Positions 7,822 through 15,382 of a stretch of DNA of 64,000 nucleotides are shown in pieces. The notes below the pieces were generated by a model. The model was not told the origin of the DNA. It saw only the letters and a list, made by a program, of their open reading frames with translations, and did not search any database. Numbering within the stretch: position 1 is the stretch's first letter; each line of letters begins with the position of its first letter. Source of the stretch: RUG572 sp964386385 (GTDB lineage Bacteria > Verrucomicrobiota > Kiritimatiellia > RFP12 > UBA1067); NCBI GenBank assembly GCA_964386385.1, contig CAYLRN010000001.1, positions 1 to 64,000 of the forward strand. The letters are read 5' to 3'. The position numbers were made by a program, and so were the translations under genes.

Positions 7822-9366
7822 ATGAGAAAAACGCTCGTCATCTGTCTGGCCACGCTCGGCGTGGCGCTTGCCTTCGCCGACTCTCCGCGCGTGCCGCGGC
7901 GCAAGCCGCTGACTGCCAACGTCGGCGTGGTGAGCGTGGGGCTGGACACCTACTGGAAGCAGTGTTCCGGCCTCTACGAGGACATGTTGAAGAAGGAATC
8001 CGTCTTCGTGAAGAAGGTGGAGGCGCACTCGGTGAAGGTGACGCGCTTCGGCATTTCAGACAACCCGCAGAAGGCCGCCTCGCTGGTGCCGTCCATGAAG
8101 GCGGCCGACCTCGACCTCCTGTTCATCGACATGATCACGTACGCGACGAGCTCTACCTACGCCACGTTCCTGCGCGAGCTCAACGTCCCGATCGTCCTCG
8201 TCGCGCTCCAGCCGGACGCGCGCCTGGACTACGAACACGCGACGATCTACAAGCAGCTCTACAACGACGACCTCTGCGCCGTCCCCGAATTCGCCGACGT
8301 GGCGGTCCGCTACGGACGGCCGGTCGCGGACATAGTCATCGGGATGCTCCAGGGCGACGCGCGGGCCGACGAGGAGATCCGCCAGTGGTGCGCCGTCGCC
8401 AACGTGCTGCACGACCTGCGCCGGGCGCGCCTGGGGCTGATGGGACACGTCCTCGAGGCCATGTACGACATGCAGGCCGACCCCACCGCCGTCTCGCGCA
8501 CGTTCGGCTGCCACGTGGCCCTTTGCGAGCCGGACGAAATCCTGCCTTTCTACCGCAGCCCCGACGCCGCCGCCGTCGAGGCGATGAAAAAGCGCATACT
8601 CGACTTCTTCGACACGCCGGACCCGGTGTCCGACCCCTGGACGGAAAAGCTCACGCCCCACGACCTGGACGTCGCCGCCCGCGCCGCCGTCGCCCTGGAG
8701 AAGTTCATCGACAAGCGCCGGCTGGACGGCTTCGCCTACTACTACGAGGGAGAGCCGGGTTCCATGACGCGCGAACTCGTCACCAACTTCATCGTCGGAA
8801 ATTCCATCCTGACCGCAGCCGGCTTCCCAATGTGTGGCGAGTTCGACATCAAGAACTGCGTGGCGATGATGATCTTCGACAGGCTGGACATCGGCGGCTC
8901 CTTCGCCGAGTTCCACCCCATCGACTTCGAGCGCGACACGGTGCTCGTCGGACACGACGGCCCGCACCACCTCAACATCGCCGCGCGCAAGCCCGTCCTC
9001 CGCTCGCTCAAGAAATACCACGGCAAGCCCGGCAAGGGCGCGGGCGTCGAGTTCAGCATAAAGGAAGGCCCGATAACGATGCTCTCCATCGGTCTGAAGG
9101 CCGACGGACACTTCAAGTTCGTGATCGCCGAAGGCGAATCCCTCGCAGGTCCCATCCCCGCCACCGGCAACACCAACACGCACGGCAGGTTCAAGCCCGA
9201 CGTGCGCACGTTCCTGCGCAAGTGGTGCATGGAAGGCCCAACGCACCACTTCGCGCTCGGCATCGGACACCACGCCGCCGAACTGAAGAAGCTCGCAACC
9301 GCGCTCGGCGTCGAGGCCGTCGTCGTGACGCCGGAGGGCAATTGCCGTTCCGGGCAGAGACAATAG
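7822..9366 (+). CDS. L-arabinose/fucose isomerase-fold protein with a Sec signal peptide
   Basis: The 514-residue product has the AraA/FucI isomerase fold. The metal and substrate regions expected for this family are present: EGEPGS (about 311), CGEFDIKN (about 334), GHDGPHH (about 374) and ALGIGHHAAELKKLA near the C-terminus. Such enzymes interconvert aldoses and ketoses with a divalent metal in the cytoplasm, but this one starts with MRKTLVICLATLGVALAFA, a convincing Sec signal peptide. The frame is open back to 7633, but the TATAAT box at 7765-7770 lies inside that extension. The ATG at 7822 follows AAAGGGAACGCAC and gives the signal peptide directly, so it is preferred. Substrate is unknown. 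The protein may be an exported isomerase or a repurposed sugar-binding protein. Confidence 0.72.
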   Translation: MRKTLVICLATLGVALAFADSPRVPRRKPLTANVGVVSVGLDTYWKQCSGLYEDMLKKESVFVKKVEAHSVKVTRFGISDNPQKAASLVPSMKAADLDLLFIDMITYATSSTYATFLRELNVPIVLVALQPDARLDYEHATIYKQLYNDDLCAVPEFADVAVRYGRPVADIVIGMLQGDARADEEIRQWCAVANVLHDLRRARLGLMGHVLEAMYDMQADPTAVSRTFGCHVALCEPDEILPFYRSPDAAAVEAMKKRILDFFDTPDPVSDPWTEKLTPHDLDVAARAAVALEKFIDKRRLDGFAYYYEGEPGSMTRELVTNFIVGNSILTAAGFPMCGEFDIKNCVAMMIFDRLDIGGSFAEFHPIDFERDTVLVGHDGPHHLNIAARKPVLRSLKKYHGKPGKGAGVEFSIKEGPITMLSIGLKADGHFKFVIAEGESLAGPIPATGNTNTHGRFKPDVRTFLRKWCMEGPTHHFALGIGHHAAELKKLATALGVEAVVVTPEGNCRSGQRQ

Positions 9367-9391
9367 GTCAGGTGCTTGAGCTGCACTTGAC

Positions 9392-9413
9392 GGCGCGACG
9401 AGGACGTCGCGCC
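9392..9413. repeat. REP-like hairpin, GGCGCGACG family
   Basis: GGCGCGACG, loop AGGA, CGTCGCGCC, followed by the tail CTGCCGATT. The same stem, GGA-ending loop and tail recur at 31833-31854 (same orientation) and, inverted, at 30294-30315. Located between the isomerase-like gene and clpB. Confidence 0.7.
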
Positions 9414-9455
9414 CTGCCGATTGGCACGATGGTGGGGGGCTTGGCATTTGACGGG

Positions 9456-9487
9456 TGACGGAACGTCGCAGATGTGACGTTCCGTCA
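9456..9487. repeat. 12-bp inverted repeat upstream of clpB
   Basis: TGACGGAACGTC and GACGTTCCGTCA form a perfect 12-bp stem with an 8-nt loop. It is followed by smaller palindromes (CAGGC/GCCTG). It lies 90 nt before the clpB start. It may terminate the upstream transcript (no T-run) or serve as an operator. Confidence 0.5.
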
Positions 9488-9576
9488 CAGGCGGGATGCC
9501 TGTCCGATGGGCATCTCGGTCTTCGCGTCCGCTGGCATGGTTCATGCTAGTTCAATCCCCGAAAAGGAGATTTGGT

Positions 9577-12102
9577 ATGAACGCGGAAAAATACACGACG
9601 AAAGTAAGGGAGGCTTTGGCGACGGCGCAGAACGTCGCCCGGCATCACGGCCAGCAGCAGATCGACGTGGAGCATCTGCTCTTTGCGCTCGTCAAGGACT
9701 CCCAGGGGCTGATTGCGGGGCTTTTCTCGCGAATGGGCGCGGGCATTGCGCCGCTCACGGCGCGGCTTGAGCAGGCGATAGCGGACAAGCCGCGCATCAC
9801 GGGCAGCGTGGAGATGGACAAGATCTACGTTTCCGCCGAGCTTGCCGACGTCCTGACGCGCGCCGAGGACGCGGCGAAGGACATGAAGGACGAGTACGTG
9901 AGCGTCGAGCACCTCGTGCTCGCCATGCTCCGCGCGTCCGGTTCGCCCTGCGCGAAGCTGCTCAAGGACGCCGGTGTCCAGGAAAGGCCGTTCCTTGACG
10001 CGCTCCGCGCCGTGCGCGGCAACCAGCGCGTGACGACGGACAACCCGGAAGGGCAGTACGAGGCGCTGAAGAAGTACGGCACGGACCTTGTGGAGATGGC
10101 GAAGGCCGGAAAGCTCGACCCCGTCATCGGACGCGACACGGAGATCCGCGACGTCGTGCGCATCCTTTCGCGCAAGACGAAGAACAACCCCGTCCTCATC
10201 GGCGAACCCGGCGTCGGAAAGACGGCCATCGTGGAGGGCCTTGCCCAGCGCATCGTGCGCGGCGACGTCCCCGAGGGGTTGAAGGACCGCACGGTCTTCT
10301 CCCTCGACATGACCGCCCTGATGGCCGGCGCCCAGTATCGCGGACAGTTCGAGGAGCGTTTGAAGGCCGTCCTCAACGAAGTCAAGGCGGCGAACGGGCG
10401 CATCATCCTCTTCATCGACGAAATCCACACGATCGTCGGCGCCGGCAAGACCGAGGGCTCCACGGACGCCGGCAACATGCTCAAGCCGATGCTCGCGCGC
10501 GGGGAACTCCACTGCGTGGGCGCGACGACGCTGGACGAGTACCGCAGGTACATGGAGAAGGACGCCGCGCTCGAACGCCGCTTCCAGCCGGTGACGGTCG
10601 ACCCGCCCACGGAGGAGGACGCCGTTTCGATCCTGCGCGGACTGAAGGAGCGTTTCGAGAAGTACCACAACGTCCACATCCAGGACGCCGCGCTCGTGAG
10701 CGCCGTCACGCTGTCCAGCCGCTACGTCCAGGACCGCTTCCTCCCCGACAAGGCCATCGACCTCCTCGACGAGGCGTGCGCGTCGATCCGGACGGAGATG
10801 GACTCCTGCCCCGCCGAACTCGACGAGATCGTCCGCCACGTCCGGCGCCTTGAGATCGAGGAGATCGCCCTCGCAAAGGAGAAGGACGACGCCTCTGGAA
10901 AGCGGCTTGAGGAACTGCGCCGCGAACTCGCCGAACTCAAGGCGAAGGCCGACGCGATGACGGCGCGTTGGAAGAACGAGAAAGAGTCGCTTGAGGAGAT
11001 CAAGCGCGTCCGGACGCGGCTCGACGAGGCGCGCCACGCTTTCGACAGTGCCCTCGCCGCGGGCGACAACGCCAAGGCCTCGCAGATAAAGTACGGCGTC
11101 ATCCCGGAGCTCGAAAAGAAGGTCAGGGAGCACGAGGCGGACGTCCGCGCCAACGGCGGCGACCAGATGCTGCGCGAAGAGGTGACGTCCGACGAAATCG
11201 CCGAGGTCGTCTCCCGCTGGGCCGGCATTCCCGTCACGAAACTGCTGGAGGGCGAACGCGAAAAGCTGCTGCGCCTTGGCGAGATTCTGCACGAGCGGGT
11301 GGTCGGACAGGACGCGGCGGTGGACGCCGTCGCCGACGCCGTGCTGCGTTCGCGCGCCGGAATCAAGAACCGCCAGCGTCCCGTGGGCGCGTTCCTCTTC
11401 CTCGGACCGACGGGCGTCGGCAAGACGGAACTCGCAAAGGCCCTTGCCGCCGAGCTCTTCGACGACGAGGCCTCGATGGTGCGCATCGACATGAGCGAAT
11501 ACATGGAGAAGCACTCCGTGTCGCGTCTCGTAGGCGCGCCTCCCGGCTACGTGGGCTACGACGAAGGCGGACAGCTGACGGAGGCCGTGCGTCGCAAGCC
11601 GTATTCCGTGGTGCTGTTGGACGAAATCGAAAAGGCGCATCCGGACGTCTTCAACCTGCTCCTGCAGGTGCTTGACGACGGCAGGCTGACGGATTCGCAC
11701 GGGCGCACGGTCAGTTTCAGGAACGCCGTCGTCATCATGACGTCGAACGCGCCGCGCGAATCGCTCAGGCAGATCTTTCGTCCGGAGTTCCTGAACCGCC
11801 TCGACGAAATCCTTGAATTCAAGTCTCTCACGCAGGACCAGATCAAGGCCATCGTGCGGCTCCAGCTCAAGGACCTCGCGAAGCGGCTTGCGGAGCAGGA
11901 AATCGGATTCGAGATCGACGACGCGGCGGTGGAGCGTCTGGCGCAGGACGGCTACGACCCCGCCTATGGCGCAAGGCCGGTCAAGCGCGCCATACAGCGC
12001 GGACTTGAGACGCCGATGGCGCGGGCGATCGTGTCGGGCAAGTACCCGCCGGGATCGACGGCCCGCGTCACGGTCCGCGACGGCGCCTTGGCGCTGGACT
12101 GA
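9577..12102 (+). CDS. clpB: ATP-dependent chaperone ClpB
   Basis: An 841-residue Hsp100 disaggregase that works with DnaK/DnaJ/GrpE to resolubilise aggregated proteins. The N-terminal Clp repeat domain (about 1-145) is followed by AAA1 with Walker A GEPGVGKT and Walker B IILFIDEIH. A coiled-coil M domain (about 400-510) distinguishes ClpB from ClpA, and AAA2 has Walker A GPTGVGKT and VVLLDEIEKAHPDVFN. The stretch after VVIMTSN is about 25 residues shorter than in E. coli ClpB, and the C-terminal tail is also short. The ATG at 9577 follows AAAGGAGA with ideal spacing. An upstream in-frame extension to 9496 lacks a ribosome site and homology. Confidence 0.94.
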   Translation: MNAEKYTTKVREALATAQNVARHHGQQQIDVEHLLFALVKDSQGLIAGLFSRMGAGIAPLTARLEQAIADKPRITGSVEMDKIYVSAELADVLTRAEDAAKDMKDEYVSVEHLVLAMLRASGSPCAKLLKDAGVQERPFLDALRAVRGNQRVTTDNPEGQYEALKKYGTDLVEMAKAGKLDPVIGRDTEIRDVVRILSRKTKNNPVLIGEPGVGKTAIVEGLAQRIVRGDVPEGLKDRTVFSLDMTALMAGAQYRGQFEERLKAVLNEVKAANGRIILFIDEIHTIVGAGKTEGSTDAGNMLKPMLARGELHCVGATTLDEYRRYMEKDAALERRFQPVTVDPPTEEDAVSILRGLKERFEKYHNVHIQDAALVSAVTLSSRYVQDRFLPDKAIDLLDEACASIRTEMDSCPAELDEIVRHVRRLEIEEIALAKEKDDASGKRLEELRRELAELKAKADAMTARWKNEKESLEEIKRVRTRLDEARHAFDSALAAGDNAKASQIKYGVIPELEKKVREHEADVRANGGDQMLREEVTSDEIAEVVSRWAGIPVTKLLEGEREKLLRLGEILHERVVGQDAAVDAVADAVLRSRAGIKNRQRPVGAFLFLGPTGVGKTELAKALAAELFDDEASMVRIDMSEYMEKHSVSRLVGAPPGYVGYDEGGQLTEAVRRKPYSVVLLDEIEKAHPDVFNLLLQVLDDGRLTDSHGRTVSFRNAVVIMTSNAPRESLRQIFRPEFLNRLDEILEFKSLTQDQIKAIVRLQLKDLAKRLAEQEIGFEIDDAAVERLAQDGYDPAYGARPVKRAIQRGLETPMARAIVSGKYPPGSTARVTVRDGALALD

Positions 12103-12148
12103 ACGCGCGTCGCGCCATGACGCCTGCGCCGGTCGCCGCCGGCGGGGC

Positions 12149-13738
12149 TCAGGCGCGGCCCTGCCCGGGGCGGTATTCGGTCATCCAGGGGCGCTTGCGG
12201 GACTTGAAGTTGTCGCGGGCGAGCTTGTCAAGCGCCTCGGTTGCGAGATTCACGTCCTCGACGACCTGGAAGTCGAACATTCCCAGGCAGGCCGCGTCCG
12301 CGCCGCCGTTGAAGACGAACGGGATGGCGCGGCGCGGATGGACGGCGCCGGCGGCCATTGTCTTGAACGCGATCCACGGCTCCGGGCGTTTCTCGAACCA
12401 CGCCGAAAGCGCGTCCGGGTCGCGGCACCAGTTGTTGTCGCGCCATCCGAGCTTTTCGGAGCCGGGCTCGCCCTCTCCGGCGTCGTTCGGGGTCTTCTGG
12501 GCGCTCCAGTAGCCGCCGGGGTGAAAGGTCTTCATCCAGAAGTCGGGGATGAGGTCGTGCTCGACGCAGAACTTCAGGGTACCGAACGCATGGGCGCCGA
12601 TGCCGACGGGGACGCCGAGCTTGCGCATTTCCTTCAGCGCCTTCTCCATCGTCTTCCAGTCGTTGTCGACGGCCATCTTGTCCGCGCCGAAGCCGTGGAT
12701 GTAGATGAGCTTCGCGCCGGCGTCTACGGACTTCTTCGCGCCGACGACGACGCCGAGTTCTCCGTTCTCGTCCTTGTGCCCGCAGTCGGAGACGAAGTTG
12801 ATCGTCCCGCCGTCCTCCTTCCAGTATCGCTGGATGAAGTTCATCAGGGACGGGTTGGTGGAGATCGTGTTGACGCCGCAGGCCTCCGCGAGGTGCATCG
12901 TGTCGAAGATGCGGCGCGGCGTGTTGTAGGCCTTCATGAGCGTCGCGACGTAGCCGAGGTCGCGCGAATGCGACCATCCGCCGATGAGGTTGCCGCCGAG
13001 GGTGATGCGGCTCATCTTGAAGCCGCCGATGTCGATCGTCTCCGTCAGTGGTCTGCGGAGGTCGGAGAGTCCCTGGTACTTGAAGCGGTACGACGCGCTC
13101 GTCTGCGCCTCTTCCGCCGGCTTGCGGGAGAAGGCGTCAAGGCCGTGCTTGGAGACGAATGCGCCGCCGAACGCCGCCGCGACGGGGATGGCGGAAAGGC
13201 CGGCGAGGAGTTCGCGGCGGTCGGGGCATTCGATCCGCGACGATGCGTCCGGCTCTTCCTTCCCGGCGTTCGCCGCGGAGGCTTTGGATAGGCGCGCGCG
13301 AATGGCGCGGAGGAGGACGCAGACGCCGGGGCCGGGGCAGATGGCGACGGCGAGGAGGGCGACGGCCTCGATGGCGTTGTAGTCGAGGTAGAGGAAGTGG
13401 TGCTGCCCGCCGGCGACGAGGAAGGGTGGCTGGGCGACGTAGAAGAGCGTCAGCAGCGCGACGCCGAACGCGGCGGCGGCGCGGGCGAGGACGCCGAAGA
13501 CGAGCGAGAGGCCGATGAGGGTGAGGCCGGCCATGATCGCCCAGCTGCAGGCCTGCACGGCGAGCGGATTGTCCGCGATTGCCTTGAAGAGCGGCGCGGC
13601 GAACCCGCGGCTCAGGCGAAGGTATTCAAGGCAGCTCCAGTTGTCCTGCGCGAGCTTCCAGAGCCCTTCGTAGAGGAAGTGCCAGCCGACCGCCATGCGC
13701 AGCAGCGCCATTCCCCATGTCTGAACAAGATTTTTCAT
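12149..13738 (-). CDS. DoxX-type membrane domain fused to an aldo/keto-reductase-like TIM barrel
   Basis: The 529-residue protein has two parts. Residues 1-150 form a four-helix DoxX-like membrane domain (LLRMAVGWHFLYEGLWKL; GLTLIGLSLVFGVLARAAAAFGVALL). After a charged linker, DRRELLAGLSAIPVAAAFGGAF (about 174-195) looks like a Tat-type or Sec signal-anchor inside the chain. Residues about 235-529 form a TIM-barrel resembling aldo/keto reductases (IGGFKMSRITLGGNLIGGWSHSRDL, FDTMHLAEACGVNTISTNPS, LIYIHGFGADK). If helix 5 crosses the membrane, the barrel is outside the cytoplasm. The reaction is unknown. A TAGAAT box on the minus strand (13750-13745) ends 7 nt before the ATG, and no ribosome site is visible, so the mRNA is probably leaderless. 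Confidence 0.7.
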   Translation of the reverse strand: MKNLVQTWGMALLRMAVGWHFLYEGLWKLAQDNWSCLEYLRLSRGFAAPLFKAIADNPLAVQACSWAIMAGLTLIGLSLVFGVLARAAAAFGVALLTLFYVAQPPFLVAGGQHHFLYLDYNAIEAVALLAVAICPGPGVCVLLRAIRARLSKASAANAGKEEPDASSRIECPDRRELLAGLSAIPVAAAFGGAFVSKHGLDAFSRKPAEEAQTSASYRFKYQGLSDLRRPLTETIDIGGFKMSRITLGGNLIGGWSHSRDLGYVATLMKAYNTPRRIFDTMHLAEACGVNTISTNPSLMNFIQRYWKEDGGTINFVSDCGHKDENGELGVVVGAKKSVDAGAKLIYIHGFGADKMAVDNDWKTMEKALKEMRKLGVPVGIGAHAFGTLKFCVEHDLIPDFWMKTFHPGGYWSAQKTPNDAGEGEPGSEKLGWRDNNWCRDPDALSAWFEKRPEPWIAFKTMAAGAVHPRRAIPFVFNGGADAACLGMFDFQVVEDVNLATEALDKLARDNFKSRKRPWMTEYRPGQGRA

Positions 13739-13744
13739 GCGCCG

Positions 13745-13750
13745 ATTCTA
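13745..13750 (-). promoter_or_regulatory. -10 box of a probable leaderless promoter
   Basis: TAGAAT on the minus strand. Its last base is 7 nt from the A of the ATG at 13738, so transcription should start at or within a base of the start codon. No clear -35 was seen. Confidence 0.5.
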
Positions 13751-13797
13751 CCAAAATCCGCGTTGCGCGAAAAGATAAAAGGTCACGTTGCGCCCAC

Positions 13798-13826
13798 TTG
13801 CGATTCTGCGGAGGATAGTGTAGACT
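13798..13826 (+). promoter_or_regulatory. Promoter TTGCGA-N17-TAGACT
   Basis: TTGCGA (13798-13803) and TAGACT (13821-13826) are 17 bp apart and precede the Tat-exported Gfo/Idh gene. The spacer shares CGGAGGATRGTGTASACT with the promoter at 50544-50572 upstream of the DUF1080/PHP-like gene. Confidence 0.6.
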
Positions 13827-13916
13827 TGTCGCGGGGCTTTCATGGACGCCGGTCCGCTGGAAGCCACCGGGTTGTCAAAAAAGCAAATGCAAATGTTTCG
13901 TGGAAGGAGTTGTCAG

Positions 13917-15314
13917 ATGACGTTCTCACGACGGGATTTTCTGTCTTCCGCCTCGTTGTTCGCGCTGGGCGGCTGTTCGGCGTTCAACATCGGCCGCGTC
14001 GAGCCGCGGCGTCCGAAGCCGTCCGAACGGGTCACGCTGGGCATCATCGGCTGCGGCGTGATGGGCGAGGGCAACATGCACGGCTTTCTCGCCGACCCGC
14101 GCGTCCAGGTCGTCGCCGTGTGCGACCCCGTGAAGGACTGCGGACGCTACGGCTACGAGGCCCCGCTTGAGAAGAAGCACCACTGCGGTCGCGAGCCGTT
14201 CCGGAAAATCGTGGACGGACGCTACAAGACGGCCGGCTGCCGCGCCGTGGCGGACTGGCGCGAGATCGTGAACGACCCGGCGATCGACGCCGTGCAGATT
14301 TCCACGCCCGACCACTGGCACGCCATCATCGCCATCGCCGCCATGAAGGCCGGCAAGCACGTCTACTGCCAGAAGCCTCTTTCGATGTCCATCGCCGAGG
14401 GGCGCAGGATGTGCGAGGTGGCGAAGGAGTCCGGAGTGACGTTCCAGGTCGGTTCCCAGCAGCGCAGCTCGAGCGAGTTCCGCGTGGCGGCCGAGCTCTT
14501 CCGCAACGGCTATCTCGGCGACTGCCGCGAGGCGACGATTGGCCTGAGCTACCCCCACAACGATTCGCGCCGCAACGGCTATCCGCGCGACGACCGGCGC
14601 GGGCCGCGTCCGGACTGGTTCAAGCTGACGGACGAGGAATGGAACATGTGGCAGGGTCCGGCCCTCCACTGGGAGGACAACGCCTTCATCCCCGGCATCC
14701 ACGGCCCGATGGTATGGCGCTGGAACGAGCGCACGGGCAACGGCGCGCTGCCGGACTGGGGCGCCCACCATGTCGACATCCTCCAGTGGGCGCTTGACAA
14801 GGACACGAGCGGCCCCGTCGCAATCGAGAACTTCAGGAGCGACATCGCGAAGACCGCCACCGACGTCTTCTCCTGGCCGTGCGCGTTCTCGTTCGACGTC
14901 GTCTACGCCGACGGCTTCCGCGCCCACGTGATGGACAGCGACGCCGCCAAGTTCTGCGGGCTCAAGTTCCACGCCTCGAAGGGCGACCTCTTCGTGGAAC
15001 GCGGCAAGCTGGTCCGCCCCGCCCACCTGCGCAAGTGGAACGAGAAGCGCGACCTCAAGCCAGGCGACGTCCATCTCTACAAGTCGGACGGCGGACACGA
15101 GCGCGACTTCGTCAACGCGATCTACGAGAACCGCCAGCCGTGCTGCCCGTGCGAGACCGGCCACCGCTCGATCACCATCTCCCACCTCGCCAACTCCTGC
15201 GCCAAGACCGGCGTCTCCGGCCTCAAGTGGGATCCCGTCGCCGAGACGTCCGACAACGCGGCCGTCAACGCGCGGGCGGACATCAGGCGCCACAACGGCT
15301 GGAAGCTGGGCTGA
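13917..15314 (+). CDS. Tat-exported Gfo/Idh/MocA family oxidoreductase
   Basis: The ATG at 13917 follows GGAAGGAGTTGTCAG and gives a 465-residue protein with a twin-arginine signal (SRRDFLSSASLFALGGC), whose Cys could also be a lipobox. The Rossmann NAD(P)-binding domain begins with GIIGCGVMGEGN (about 43-54). CQKPLSMS near residue 172 replaces the family EKP motif but keeps the catalytic-type Lys-Pro. The C-terminal Gfo/Idh substrate domain has ISTPDHWHAIIAIAAMKAGKHV just before it and DWGAHHVDILQWAL later. Members of this exported subgroup in PVC bacteria act on sugars or cyclitols with a tightly bound cofactor. The substrate here is not known. Transcribed from the TTGCGA-N17-TAGACT promoter. 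Confidence 0.85.
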   Translation: MTFSRRDFLSSASLFALGGCSAFNIGRVEPRRPKPSERVTLGIIGCGVMGEGNMHGFLADPRVQVVAVCDPVKDCGRYGYEAPLEKKHHCGREPFRKIVDGRYKTAGCRAVADWREIVNDPAIDAVQISTPDHWHAIIAIAAMKAGKHVYCQKPLSMSIAEGRRMCEVAKESGVTFQVGSQQRSSSEFRVAAELFRNGYLGDCREATIGLSYPHNDSRRNGYPRDDRRGPRPDWFKLTDEEWNMWQGPALHWEDNAFIPGIHGPMVWRWNERTGNGALPDWGAHHVDILQWALDKDTSGPVAIENFRSDIAKTATDVFSWPCAFSFDVVYADGFRAHVMDSDAAKFCGLKFHASKGDLFVERGKLVRPAHLRKWNEKRDLKPGDVHLYKSDGGHERDFVNAIYENRQPCCPCETGHRSITISHLANSCAKTGVSGLKWDPVAETSDNAAVNARADIRRHNGWKLG

Positions 15315-15382
15315 CGGCCATCCGCGCCCGTCGTGCCGTCGCGCGCGAATCGACTTAACGTGAAACAATCCGGGAAACCGCA

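Noticed and set aside
9547..11700. 717-residue open frame on the minus strand
   Set aside because: Antisense shadow of clpB, which is unambiguous on the plus strand.
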